A stretch of 64,000 nucleotides of DNA from an uncultured Methanomassiliicoccales archaeon (GTDB lineage Archaea; Thermoplasmatota; Thermoplasmata; Methanomassiliicoccales; Methanomethylophilaceae): assembly GCA_934702355.1 (NCBI GenBank), contig CAKUXX010000001.1, forward strand, positions 62,001 to 126,000, read 5' to 3'. Each line of letters opens with the position of its first letter. Positions within the stretch are counted from its first letter, which is position 1. The translations under genes were made by a program, and so were the position numbers. The notes under the pieces are model-generated. The model was not told where the DNA came from. It made no database searches and worked only from the letters and a program-made list of their open reading frames with translations. Of this stretch, positions 16,849-25,493 are shown in pieces.

Positions 16849-18005
16849 ATCACCTTCGGGGTGCCGTCGACGTACTCCGTCACGCCGCACTCCTTCTCGA
16901 CCTGTTCGAGGACCGAGAGCCTTCTCGCCTCGGCCTCTTCCGGGGTCGCGCCGGAAACCATGAACGTACCGTGCCACTCGTCGGCCCCGGGTACGTAATC
17001 CGAAATGAAGCGGTCCGAACCGAACAGTCCGGATCCCATCTTGGGAGAACGGACCTTTCCGAACTCCTTCTCGCCGGTGGTCCTGAGGACGCCGTCCTTG
17101 AAATGCAGATGCCAATAGATCCCCGAACCGCCCGATGATGTTCTGCCTGCAGGCTCTCCCAACGCAGTGGTCAGGAGCTCCTCCAGAAGGTTCACGCCTG
17201 TGGCGATGTAGATCGCCGCCGGAGTCTGACTCGGAATGCGTGCATCGATCTCCAGCACCCTGAGTCCCTTTGGAGTGAGTATGGCCTCCACATCCATCAG
17301 AGCCTTCAGGCCGATGGCGGCGGCGACATTCTCCCCGATCTCCCTGAACTGGGTGACATCGGATTCCTCCATGATGTCGGGGAAGCAGCGGACCATCTTG
17401 CAGTCGTAGTTGGAATCAAGGACGACCTCGGTGGTTATGAAGGACCTTTCGGAGCTTCCGTTCCCTATGACCTCTATGGAGACGCTCTTGCCGTGGACGA
17501 ACTCCTGTATGACCGGCTTGTCGCCAAGTTTGCGAACGATCTCCAGACCGCGGTCCACATCCTCCTGCGAGAATGCGACAGATACACCGACGCTTCCGCT
17601 CTGAGAGGAGGGCTTCACTATGACGGGGAACCCGCACTCGGGCCAGTGTCCCGGCAGGGGCACGCCCACGGATTCCATGATCTCGTTGGATTCCCTCTTG
17701 GAGCACGACACATCGTATGCATCGATGTCGAACAGGAAGGGGATGCCGGAATCTGAAAGGATATCATCCAGCTCCTCCAGCAGGTCCAGCTCCTCGCATG
17801 CGGGGATGACCGCATCGCAAGTTGAGAATATCTCCAGTGCAGCGGAGACATCGGTCAGCGGATTGAGGACGTGGGGCTCGTCGCAGATGGAGAGTGCGGG
17901 GGCATCCTCCCTGCGGTCGATCACCACTGTCTCGTACCCGGCCTCACTGGCCAGGAACACCGCTTCCATTCCCTGCAGTGCACCGCCCACGATACATAGT
18001 CTCAT
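16845..18005 (-). CDS. pylC: PylC, 3-methylornithine-lysine ligase
   Basis: A 386-residue ATP-grasp ligase joining 3-methyl-ornithine to lysine. The N-terminus M-R-L-C-I-V-G-G-A-L-Q-G begins the preATP-grasp fold. The ATP-grasp core has F-P-V-I-V-K-P-S-S-Q-S-G-S-V-G-V at about residue 125-140 and V-L-E-I-D-A-R-I-P-S-Q near 260. Homology starts at this ATG, which overlaps the end region of pylB by a few bases; the frame is open further upstream but only within pylB. Confidence 0.93.
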   Translation of the reverse strand: MRLCIVGGALQGMEAVFLASEAGYETVVIDRREDAPALSICDEPHVLNPLTDVSAALEIFSTCDAVIPACEELDLLEELDDILSDSGIPFLFDIDAYDVSCSKRESNEIMESVGVPLPGHWPECGFPVIVKPSSQSGSVGVSVAFSQEDVDRGLEIVRKLGDKPVIQEFVHGKSVSIEVIGNGSSERSFITTEVVLDSNYDCKMVRCFPDIMEESDVTQFREIGENVAAAIGLKALMDVEAILTPKGLRVLEIDARIPSQTPAAIYIATGVNLLEELLTTALGEPAGRTSSGGSGIYWHLHFKDGVLRTTGEKEFGKVRSPKMGSGLFGSDRFISDYVPGADEWHGTFMVSGATPEEAEARRLSVLEQVEKECGVTEYVDGTPKVI

Positions 18006-18006
18006 T

Positions 18007-19062
18007 CTATGCACCTCCGGCCCTGCGGGAATCAAGGAATGATATGTATTCGGAACTCTCTGCCCTTCTGTATCCGAGCGAATCCAACATCTCGAAGACA
18101 TGCTCGACCGAACGGTTGCCGTTCTCGATGTCCAGCTCGTGCTGGGCCACTCCCGCCAGGTTCCTGGACGGGGGTATGATCGAAGTTATGACATTCGCTC
18201 CGGCGTACAGCCTTGTCTTCAAGCCGGATATCCCTTCGACATCGAGACTAGCTGGGATCAGCCTGTCGGGGAAGAGAATCCTCATGACGGCGATGGCCTT
18301 CAGCTCGTCCGTGCATGCCATAGGGGACACGGACTGCATAGGTGTGCCCTCCTGGGGGACGAACGTCATCGCCCTGATCTGCTGGCATCCGAGTCCGCCC
18401 ATCTTCAGGATGGTGTCCGCACGGTCGGAGACGCTCTCCCCGAGTCCGATCATCATGCCGTCCTCGGCGAGCAGGCCCGACTCCATGGCCCAGACCTTCT
18501 GGTTGAGACGGTCGTCGTAGCTCTGCTCCACGCGGAGCGATTCGAAGAGCTGGCGGTTGTACGTCTCCTGATAGCAGGCATGCCAGTCGGCGCCTGCCTC
18601 CCTGATCCTCGGGAACACCTCTCTGGGAAGCGCGCCGGGGGACGACATGATGCTGATCCCGACCTGGTCGTGGACCTCGGATATCATGTCTATCAGGAGC
18701 TTGTAGTCGTCGGCGTACATCGCGGGGTCCTCGCCCATGGTCAGGTCTGCGAGGTTGATCCCCGCATCCTTGAGGCTGCCGGCCAGCTGGACGACCTCCT
18801 CGATGGGCTTCCTGTAACGGTCGATGGCCGAATTGGACCTGCGATAATAGCAGAAATTGCAGTTGTTCTTGCAGTAAGTCGAGAAATAGACGAATCCGTA
18901 GGTGAATATCTTCTTCCCGAACTCGGAATCCCTGGCCTTGCGTGCGGCCTCGAAAAGGACCTCAAGCTCTTTAGGATCGGTTATGGACATCAGTTCCGTC
19001 ACATCGTCCGATCCGACTTCGTCACCCCTGCGGGCCCGATCTATGATCTCCTCAATCATCAT
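18007..19062 (-). CDS. pylB: PylB, lysine 2,3-mutase-like radical SAM methylornithine synthase
   Basis: A 351-residue radical SAM enzyme that rearranges lysine to 3-methyl-ornithine. The cluster motif is Y-C-K-N-N-C-N-F-C-Y-Y-R-R (C-x3-C-x2-C), followed by the TIM-barrel segments D-L-T-M-G-E-D-P and M-I-G-L-G-E-S-V. The start is the first of two adjacent ATGs, 11 bases after pylS. Unusually, it ends with TAG, while essentially every other gene in the window ends with TGA or TAA. If read as pyrrolysine, the frame would continue 20 codons over the start of pylC to a TGA; I treat TAG as the stop because PylB has its normal length here. Confidence 0.94.
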   Translation of the reverse strand: MMIEEIIDRARRGDEVGSDDVTELMSITDPKELEVLFEAARKARDSEFGKKIFTYGFVYFSTYCKNNCNFCYYRRSNSAIDRYRKPIEEVVQLAGSLKDAGINLADLTMGEDPAMYADDYKLLIDMISEVHDQVGISIMSSPGALPREVFPRIREAGADWHACYQETYNRQLFESLRVEQSYDDRLNQKVWAMESGLLAEDGMMIGLGESVSDRADTILKMGGLGCQQIRAMTFVPQEGTPMQSVSPMACTDELKAIAVMRILFPDRLIPASLDVEGISGLKTRLYAGANVITSIIPPSRNLAGVAQHELDIENGNRSVEHVFEMLDSLGYRRAESSEYISFLDSRRAGGA

Positions 19063-19073
19063 ACCAACTTCAC

Positions 19074-19895
19074 TCAATCGATCTTGTATCCGTTGAGATA
19101 CGTGATGCTCTTCCCGGTCTTCCTGACGCTGCTCTTCTTGTCGCGGAGCATCAGGAGTCTCTCCAGTCCGAATCCGACACCGGCCCAGGGCTCGTGCACA
19201 TCGTGTGCCGCATCGAGAATATGTGGTCCGACCGCTCCCGAGGCCACCTCCATGCCGTCGACCTCCACATCCAGGGTCTCGACGTAAACGTCGGATTCCT
19301 CCCTGCTCAGCGTGTAATCCAGCTGGGCGGCGGACATGACGTCGTCGATGTACGCCTTCAGGCACTCGGTAGGGTCCCCGTCGGGGCCCATGTCCACCAG
19401 GTTCATCATGGTGAACTCCTCCAGATGGCGGGAGCTCTTGGATTCCTTCCTGAAGCACGATCCCATCTCGAATATCTTGACGGGTCCGTCGGTATGGTCC
19501 CTCAGCTTCCTCATGACGACGTACAGATTGGGGGCCAGCATGGGCCTCAGGCATCTCTTGTCATCCACGAAGAACACCTGCTTGTAGAGAGGGTGGTCGG
19601 GGGTGATGGTCATCTTCGAAAGAGCGGCTGTGGATATTATTATGGGGGTCCTGACCTCGATGAATCCTCTGGCGGTCAGTTTGGCCGCGATGGCGGCCTC
19701 GAGCTCAGACAGGTCGTTCCTGCGGGGGTTTGCGATCAGGTCGCTGATGCCTGCGTCGTTGGCCGCTTTGGTCTTCGACATGAGCTTGGCGAACTGCTTG
19801 TCACGCTCTGCTTCGTCAGGATAGTCCATGTCGGAATAATCCTGATCCCCGTACTCGATAAGACGCTGTATCTGAGGTTCTGTAAATCCAACCAT
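19074..19895 (-). CDS. pylS: PylS, pyrrolysyl-tRNA synthetase lacking the N-terminal domain
   Basis: A 273-residue class II synthetase catalytic domain that charges tRNA-Pyl with pyrrolysine. Motif 2 is seen in E-M-G-S-C-F-R-K-E-S-K-S-S-R-H-L-E-E-F and motif 3 in G-V-G-F-G-L-E-R-L-L-M-L-R-D near the C-terminus. The separate tRNA-binding N-terminal domain (PylSn) of Methanosarcina is absent, as is usual for Methanomassiliicoccales PylRS. It starts 21 bases after the 3' end of pylT, suggesting one primary transcript that is cut to release the tRNA. Confidence 0.96.
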   Translation of the reverse strand: MVGFTEPQIQRLIEYGDQDYSDMDYPDEAERDKQFAKLMSKTKAANDAGISDLIANPRRNDLSELEAAIAAKLTARGFIEVRTPIIISTAALSKMTITPDHPLYKQVFFVDDKRCLRPMLAPNLYVVMRKLRDHTDGPVKIFEMGSCFRKESKSSRHLEEFTMMNLVDMGPDGDPTECLKAYIDDVMSAAQLDYTLSREESDVYVETLDVEVDGMEVASGAVGPHILDAAHDVHEPWAGVGFGLERLLMLRDKKSSVRKTGKSITYLNGYKID

Positions 19896-19916
19896 AATCT
19901 CAACCGATGAATCGAA

Positions 19917-19987
19917 TGGCGAAAGGCCGGGGTGTCGATCCCCGCTGGCTAGGTTTTAGAGACCCGCTGGTCGCCGGACCGCCCTCC
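19917..19987 (-). tRNA. pylT: tRNA-Pyl (anticodon CUA)
   Basis: 71 nucleotides including an encoded CCA. It closely resembles the Methanomethylophilus-type tRNA-Pyl: a 7-bp acceptor with two G-U pairs, a compact D-loop, a 5-bp anticodon stem with loop CTCTAAA (anticodon CUA), a very short variable region, and a T-arm GCGGGG-N-CCCCGG region. G is the discriminator. It precedes pylS directly. Confidence 0.96.
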
Positions 19988-20232
19988 ACTGTGTAGTGAA
20001 GTCGATTCCACGGTATTTAAGGGTTGTCTAACGCTATAGCCAGACATATTAAAAACTTAGTGGTCGGAAGAAAAAGGTCCAAATATGAGAGAGTTGGATG
20101 CGTTTTGGATGTTACTATCCGATAAATGTAAATATAAGTTCTAAAAATGATTCATCATCCTGAGTCATATGACCAGTGTGGATGAGATGCTGGCTCAGAT
20201 ACCTGAGCCTGTTATTGCATCCATCCAACGTT
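19988..20232. promoter_or_regulatory. pylT promoter region and small plus-strand gene start
   Basis: On the minus strand a TATA-like box (CTTAAATA, about 20013-20022) lies about 30 bases before pylT. The rest is AT-rich spacer behind mtmB copy 2. On the plus strand TATA-like AAATATAAG near 20130 precedes an ATG at 20169 that opens a 39-codon frame running antisense into the mtmB 3' end; its first ~22 codons look gene-like. Confidence 0.4.
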
Positions 20233-21612
20233 TCAGAAGTCTATACCGCATTCGGACAGCGTCAGAAGCGCATCGTCGTAGACGTTGAGGTACTCGTCCG
20301 TAGGGACCAATTCATCCACGTCGTAGCACTCCTGGAATATCTTTCCGACAGGCAGATTGTTGTAGTTGTTCTCGTAGCGAGAGACGATACTGTCGACTAT
20401 GCGGTTGATGTCCGACACATCCATTCCGCAGATTGCCATGGATGCTTCGCCCATGATACGGGCCTCCATCGGTGAGACCATGTCCTGTATGGTACCCTTG
20501 GCGGATGCCACTCCCGAGAGGAGCTCCCTTCCGGATGCCGTATCGACGAGCGCCTGGGCCGCAGTCTCCAGAAGACACATCTCCGTGCAGGGTCCGGCCA
20601 TGGTGTAGTACTGGCTTCCCAGGAGCAGATCGGTGTTGTAATCCAGAGCGGTCGCGACATGACCGGACACCTTGAGGGTCTCCCTGGTAGTGGTGGTACC
20701 CCATCTGATGTGGATAGGTCCGTCCAGGTGTATGTCGCCGTTGAAAAGCGCGAAAGTCGCCATGGTCGCGGCGACATCGCATATCGCCGTCTCCTCCGGG
20801 CCTCCGGCGTATCCGCCCATCATGGGCATCTGCTCGACCATGATTATGTCACCTGCACCGTGCCAACCCGCGAGCATGTTCAATCCGGAGAGATCCATCT
20901 TGAGCTCGTTGAGCTGGGAGCATTCGTGGGAATCGAACCATTTCAGACTCTCGTCTCCTAGACCCGATGCGAGACGTCCCGTCGATGTCAACGGGGTCTG
21001 AGGTCCCTATATGCACATACCCGGCCTTCCGGCCCTGCGTGTGGCCTCGCGCACATGACGGACCTCCGCCATCGTGGCCTTGATCTCCCATGGTGTGTTG
21101 GTCAGGACCTGGCGTCCGTCTATGGTTCCGAGCACTCCGCTGACGATGGTGTCCACGGTTGGCTCCTGCGCATACGCCTCGATCAACTGCGAGAATATGG
21201 ATTCGGACACGGGCGAACCTGTCGGCCCTCCCTGAATGATCGGTTTCCTCAGGGAGTTCCCGCGTCTCGCCTTGCATGAGCAGTGGTCCTTGCCGCTTCC
21301 GAGTTCGAGCTTCTTCGGGGCCATCTTGAAGCCCTCGTAGATCTCGTCCTCCTCGATGGACAGCACGGTCCCGAGATCGGGATTGTATATCCCGGTGGTG
21401 ACCAGCATGTCGACGCCCGCAATGAACAACCTATCGGCAAGGTCCACATCCTCCGGGATGAACTCGTCACCGAAGGATATGTCGTAACGCTCCTTCATTA
21501 TGTGCGCGTTGCGGGGGATGATCTGGTAGTCCCACTCCTTCTCGGGAACCCTCTGCCCCTGCACGAATCTGTCATATGTTCCATAAACGTTCAAACACTT
21601 GCGAGCTACCAC
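20233..21612 (-). CDS. mtmB: Monomethylamine:corrinoid methyltransferase MtmB, copy 2, pyrrolysine-containing
   Basis: A 459-residue frame with one internal TAG at codon 202 (21007-21009), exactly the pyrrolysine position of Methanosarcina MtmB. Flanks are G-R-P-G-M-C-I before and G-P-Q-T-P-L after. Conserved active-site segments V-E-Q-M-P, G-G-P-E-E-T and the G-P-C-T-E-M-C-L-L-E core are intact. It starts with GTG, has no visible ribosome-binding site and no adjoining corrinoid gene, and is clearly diverged from copy 1 (for example S-T-G-R-L-A-S-G-L after the pyrrolysine). It probably shares MtmC or acts on another amine. The leader is very short or absent. Confidence 0.93.
21007..21009 (-). 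other. mtmB: In-frame UAG pyrrolysine codon of mtmB copy 2
   Basis: Amber codon 202 at the established MtmB pyrrolysine position, with conserved MtmB sequence continuing on both sides. Confidence 0.95.
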
Positions 21613-21637
21613 GGGACCACGACGATTATCTGTACAT

Positions 21638-21652
21638 CAATATATTTTTAAA
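21638..21652 (-). promoter_or_regulatory. TATA box of mtmB copy 2
   Basis: TTTAAAAATATAT on the minus strand, about 30-40 bases before the GTG start, so the transcript probably begins at or within a few bases of the start codon. mtmB copy 2 thus seems independently transcribed and not part of the mtmC operon. Confidence 0.5.
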
Positions 21653-21705
21653 TTCTATCCCTGCAAGGATAGGAAAATAGGAAATGAACCCTACAGGGAA
21701 GGCCC

Positions 21706-21749
21706 CCGTATCCGAGGATACGGAGGATAAAAAGGGGGTTTTCACCCCC
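21706..21749 (-). terminator. Terminator of the mtmC-mtmB operon (two hairpins)
   Basis: Seventeen bases past the mtmB stop is the stem GGGGGT-GAAA-ACCCCC (21734-21749) followed on the minus strand by TTTTT. Just beyond is a perfect 8-bp stem CCGTATCC/GGATACGG (21706-21723). Confidence 0.75.
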
Positions 21750-21765
21750 AATGGGTTTTTCAGGT

Positions 21766-23154
21766 TCACAGGCTGATGTCCAGTCCGATGTCCCTGAGGG
21801 TCGCTGCGGCCTTGTCGTAGACCTCGAGGTACTCCTTGGTGGGCCTGACGGTGGTCACATCGTAGCACTCCTGGAAGGTCTTTCCGGCGGGTGCGTCGGT
21901 GTAGTGGGCCTCGTACATGGGGATCAGCTTGTTGAGGATCTCGTTGACATCGGAGATCTTCATTCCGGCGGTTGCCTGGGCTGCGTCTCCCATCATCCTG
22001 GCCTCCATTCCGGTCGTCTTGTCCTGGACAACTCCCTTTGCAGCTGCGGATCCGGAGAGGAGCTCTCTTCCGGAGGCTGTATCGGAGATTGCCTGGGCCG
22101 CGGTCTCGAGGAGACACATCTCGGTGCAGGGTCCGGCGATCGGGTAGTACTGGTTGGCGAGGAGCAGGTCGGTGTTGGCATCGATTGCTGCTGCGGCGTG
22201 GGCTGCAACCTGGAGGGTTCCCCTGGCCATGGTGGTTCCCCACCTGATGTGGATAGGTCCGTCGAGGTGGAAGTTACCGCTGAAGCATGCGAAGGATCCG
22301 AGTGTCGTGGCGACGTCACAGATGGCGGTCTCCTCGACTCCACCGGTGTATCCTCCGAGGATGGGCATCTGCTCGATCATGATTGTGTCACCGGAGGTTG
22401 TCCATCCGGCGAGCATGTTCAGACCGGTCATATCCATCTTCAGCTCGTTGAGCTGGGAGCACTCGTGGGGGTCGGTGATCCTGTGTCCGGCGTTGGGACA
22501 GTCAGCGACGAGACGTGCCGCCTCAGAGAGGGGCGTCTCAGGTCCCTAAACACCGAGTCCGGGCCTGGCGGCCCTGGTCCTTGCCTCTTTGGTCGCCCTG
22601 AGTTCGGCCATGGTCGCACGGATCTCGTAGGGGGTCTTGGATTTCGCAGGCTTTCCCTCGATCGTGGTCATGACTCCGTTGACGAGTGTGTCGACAACAC
22701 CCTCCTGGGCGTAGGACTGCATGATCTTCATGAAGTAGTCCTCGGACAGAGGGGATCCGGTAGGTCCTCCCTGGATGATCGGCTTCACATTGCTGTTTCC
22801 GTGCCTGGGGTAGAACCTTGCGATGTCCCTTCCCTCTCCCAGGATGAGTTTCGTGGGGGTCTTCTTGATTCCCTCCCAGACCTCTTCCTCGGTGACATGC
22901 ATGACACGTCCGAGGTCCTGGCAGTAGTAACCGGTGGTGACCAGCATCTCGAGTCCGGCCTGGAACAGGTTGTTGATGAGCTCCTTGTCCTCGGGGATGA
23001 TGGTGTTGGCATCGATCTTGATGTTGTACTTCTCTTTGAGTGCGGTCAGGTTCTCGGGGATGACTTTGTAGTCCCAGTCCTCTACCTTGACCTTCTTTCC
23101 CTTTACGAACCTCTCGTAGACATCCGTAATGGTGAGTGCCCTTGTTGCTGCCAT
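21766..23154 (-). CDS. mtmB: Monomethylamine:corrinoid methyltransferase MtmB, copy 1, pyrrolysine-containing
   Basis: Transfers the methyl group of monomethylamine to MtmC. The frame is 462 residues with one internal TAG at codon 203 (22546-22548), flanked by A-A-R-P-G-L-G-V and G-P-E-T-P-L-S-E, matching the Methanosarcina pyrrolysine site. It follows mtmC with 18 bases between and a GGAGGAG ribosome-binding site, and is the main mtmB by context. Motifs P-I-I-Q-G-G-P-T-G-S-P, I-E-Q-M-P-I-L-G-G-Y and G-P-C-T-E-M-C-L-L-E are present. Confidence 0.97.
22546..22548 (-). other. mtmB: In-frame UAG pyrrolysine codon of mtmB copy 1
   Basis: Amber codon 203 in a continuous MtmB frame at the family's pyrrolysine position. 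Confidence 0.96.
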
Positions 23155-23172
23155 TTCAATCTCCTCCTATAC

Positions 23173-23808
23173 TCACTGGACGAGTTCTCCGACCAGGGTG
23201 ATGATGTCGTTCGCTGTCTCGGAGTATCCGTCGGCTCCAATCTCATCGCACCACTCCTTGCTGCAGGGTGCTCCTCCGAAGATGCACTTGTAGGGCGCTT
23301 CGACCTCTTTCACGGCCTCGACAAGCTCCCTCTGTGCTTCGAGTGTTGTTGTCATGAGAGCGGATCCACCGAGGACCTGCGCCTCGTTCTCGTCTCCGGC
23401 GTCGATGAAGTCCTGTGCGGTCACATCGCAACCGAGGTCGATGACATTGTATCCTGCTCCCCTGAGCATGGCGCAGCAGACGTTCTTTCCGATCTCGTGG
23501 ATGTCTCCCTCGACTGTTCCCATGACGACAGTTCCCTTGAGTCCACCGCTTCCGGCCTCCATGAGGGGCTCGAGGATCTTGAGTGCTGCTTCCATGGTCT
23601 TGGATGCGGCAACGACCTGGGGCAGGAAGATCTCAGCCTTGTCGAACCTGATTCCGATCTCTTCCATTCCCTTTCCGAGACCGTCTCCGATGATCGATCC
23701 GATGTCCATCTTGGCATCGATGGCTGCCTGGGTTGCTTCCTGGGCCAGCTTGATGTTCCATGTCTCGACAGCCTTTTTGAGGTCTGCAAGTATTGCTTCG
23801 TTTGCCAT
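23173..23808 (-). CDS. mtmC: Monomethylamine corrinoid protein MtmC
   Basis: A 211-residue methyl-carrying corrinoid protein: N-terminal helical cap, then the B12 domain with G-D-I-H-E-I-G (His104 as cobalt ligand) and V-L-G-G-S-A-L-M-T-T-T. It receives methyl from MtmB and is demethylated by the MtbA-type enzyme; RamA reactivates it. The start at 23808 has GGAGG 8 bases upstream; a TTG two codons earlier is too close to that site. First gene of the mtmC-mtmB operon. Confidence 0.95.
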   Translation of the reverse strand: MANEAILADLKKAVETWNIKLAQEATQAAIDAKMDIGSIIGDGLGKGMEEIGIRFDKAEIFLPQVVAASKTMEAALKILEPLMEAGSGGLKGTVVMGTVEGDIHEIGKNVCCAMLRGAGYNVIDLGCDVTAQDFIDAGDENEAQVLGGSALMTTTLEAQRELVEAVKEVEAPYKCIFGGAPCSKEWCDEIGADGYSETANDIITLVGELVQ

Positions 23809-23858
23809 TTTCAATTCCTCCTATTACCGGGATCTTTTCGTAAATTTCCCGTAGTTCA

Positions 23859-24398
23859 CGGACTTGTCCGCTCACTTCAGAATTTTAATCACCGTGTCAG
23901 TATATAATAGTTTCTAATGTAAGCGGTCATTCAATATTAGTTATATATAAAATTATCTAATCCATCGTTTTCTGTGGTTAATCTATTATATAAAAGTTTC
24001 TATTATATCAGAAAAAATAGAAAGTTTTTTAAACTATAGATTCAGGGTTCTTCCAGCTAACCACATTTTATCGCAATATAGCACGCTATTAATTTTTCAT
24101 TAAAATATCTTTGTATTAGACAAATGTTTGTTGTATCTGAAAATAATAGATATATGTGCATAAAAATCAAAATTGGATAAAGGTGATATAAAATAATTCG
24201 CTTCGTGTCTATTCATTGTCAAAATCCGGCCTAACGGAAAAGTATGGAGAACGGTTCCATCCAATGCGGAACTGCAGGTGGGTGCAAACGGCCGAGATCG
24301 TATCTGAATAAGCGAGATCCGTGAAGATCTGCAAGAAAGAAATGGAAAAAGTTGGGAAAAGAGGCACAGGTGCTGCGACGCACCCATGCCGTTTGCCA
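23859..24398 (-). promoter_or_regulatory. mtmC promoter, leader palindrome and AT-rich upstream region
   Basis: No gene is visible. The TATA box TATTATATAC (23896-23910) predicts a leader of about 60 bases that contains a perfect 12-bp palindrome CGGACTTGTCCG (23859-23870). At 24117-24130, TAGACAAATGTTTG resembles the palindrome upstream of mtbC (TAGACA-N2-TGTYTR). The remainder up to the topoisomerase stop is AT-rich. Confidence 0.45.
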
Positions 24399-25493
24399 TC
24401 ACAGGATGCCCATGTCAGTGAGCTTCTCCGGGAGGTACGTGTCCGTGACGTAGTCGAGACCGTACTTCGCCAGAGCCTGCTGTTCGGATTTCTTGCCCAT
24501 TCCGAGCATCGCCTGGATCTCGTTCACCCAGAACTCGTCCGTGAACCTCGGGTCCGAGAGCTCGGCGTTCAACGCGCCCACATCCTTGTCGTTGAGCTTG
24601 TCCGTGGGCAGGTCGTAGTTCAGGATGTCCGATGCGGTCACACCGATGAACTGCGCGGTAGGTGTTGCAAGATACTCGGATATGTGCGCGGTCTTGATGG
24701 CGCCGTATGCTACCGAAGCGTAGATCCTGAAGGACCAGGGATCTCCGTCTGTGAAGACTGTGACGGGGAGGTTGTGCTCCTCGTTCAGCCTCTTTATCAG
24801 ACGCCTGGTGCTTCTGGCCGGCTGACCGGACAGATGGACGAGGACGCATCCGTACCTCTCGGGGAATCCGTTCTCGATCAACCTGGCGTACATACCACCT
24901 GTCTCGATGGCCATGACGAACTTCGCATTCCCGGGATCGATCTGGAAGGTATCCTCCTCGACCTTGTACGGGACCGCGAATCCCGCCTCGGAGACATCAT
25001 CGATGCAGTTGAGGGTCTTCATGCCCTTCTTCGTCTGTGTGGTGAAGTTCACATCTCCGTAGACGTGCGCACCGGACTCCTCCGGACGCAGCTTGAAATC
25101 CTCCCTCATGCAGGATGTGATCGTCTCAAGATCCTCCGCCAGGAGGTTGCTCTCGTCCTGAGTATGGAACTTGGCATGGTTCCATCCTTCGGAGATGTAG
25201 TACATCTCCCTCAAGGTGGACGATTTGTTCTCGCGGATCATCTCGTTGATGAAATCCGCAGTGTAGACTGTCCTCAGCATCATGGTGGCGCCGTTGACGG
25301 TCTTCGCAGAACGCGATGTCTTCAGGTCGCCGTACTTCCATACGTTGTGCTGCGGGTCGAACTCGATGTTCCTCTTGGACCTGAGCGGGAGCTCCATGTT
25401 GGGGATGTCCCCGTCGTTGAGCTGGTCGTAGATGTTCTCGACGACACCTGTCAAACTGTCCTGTGCCTTCCTCTGCCTGTCATTCGTCGCCAA
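24399..25493 (-). CDS. top6A: DNA topoisomerase VI subunit A
   Basis: The Spo11-like cutting subunit of the archaeal type IIB topoisomerase, 364 residues from the chosen start. The winged-helix domain carries the active-site tyrosine in L-R-E-M-Y-Y-I-S-E (Y98/Y99). The Toprim domain shows A-I-E-T-G-G-M-Y near residue 200 and the D-G-D metal site in F-T-D-G-D-P-W. No ATG is available at the N-terminus; the TTG at 25493 is preferred since GGAGG lies 9 bases upstream, while a TTG three codons earlier directly abuts that site. It overlaps the end of top6B. Confidence 0.93.
   Translation of the reverse strand: MATNDRQRKAQDSLTGVVENIYDQLNDGDIPNMELPLRSKRNIEFDPQHNVWKYGDLKTSRSAKTVNGATMMLRTVYTADFINEMIRENKSSTLREMYYISEGWNHAKFHTQDESNLLAEDLETITSCMREDFKLRPEESGAHVYGDVNFTTQTKKGMKTLNCIDDVSEAGFAVPYKVEEDTFQIDPGNAKFVMAIETGGMYARLIENGFPERYGCVLVHLSGQPARSTRRLIKRLNEEHNLPVTVFTDGDPWSFRIYASVAYGAIKTAHISEYLATPTAQFIGVTASDILNYDLPTDKLNDKDVGALNAELSDPRFTDEFWVNEIQAMLGMGKKSEQQALAKYGLDYVTDTYLPEKLTDMGIL

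Noticed and set aside
18100..19287. 395-codon plus-strand frame opposite pylB and pylS
   Set aside because: Antisense to well-identified pyrrolysine genes; no protein family pattern.
21751..23907. 718-codon plus-strand open frame over mtmB copy 1 and mtmC
   Set aside because: It is antisense to mtmC-mtmB, whose protein identity and pyrrolysine site are certain. The long frame arises from the codon bias of the real genes and has no recognisable protein pattern.
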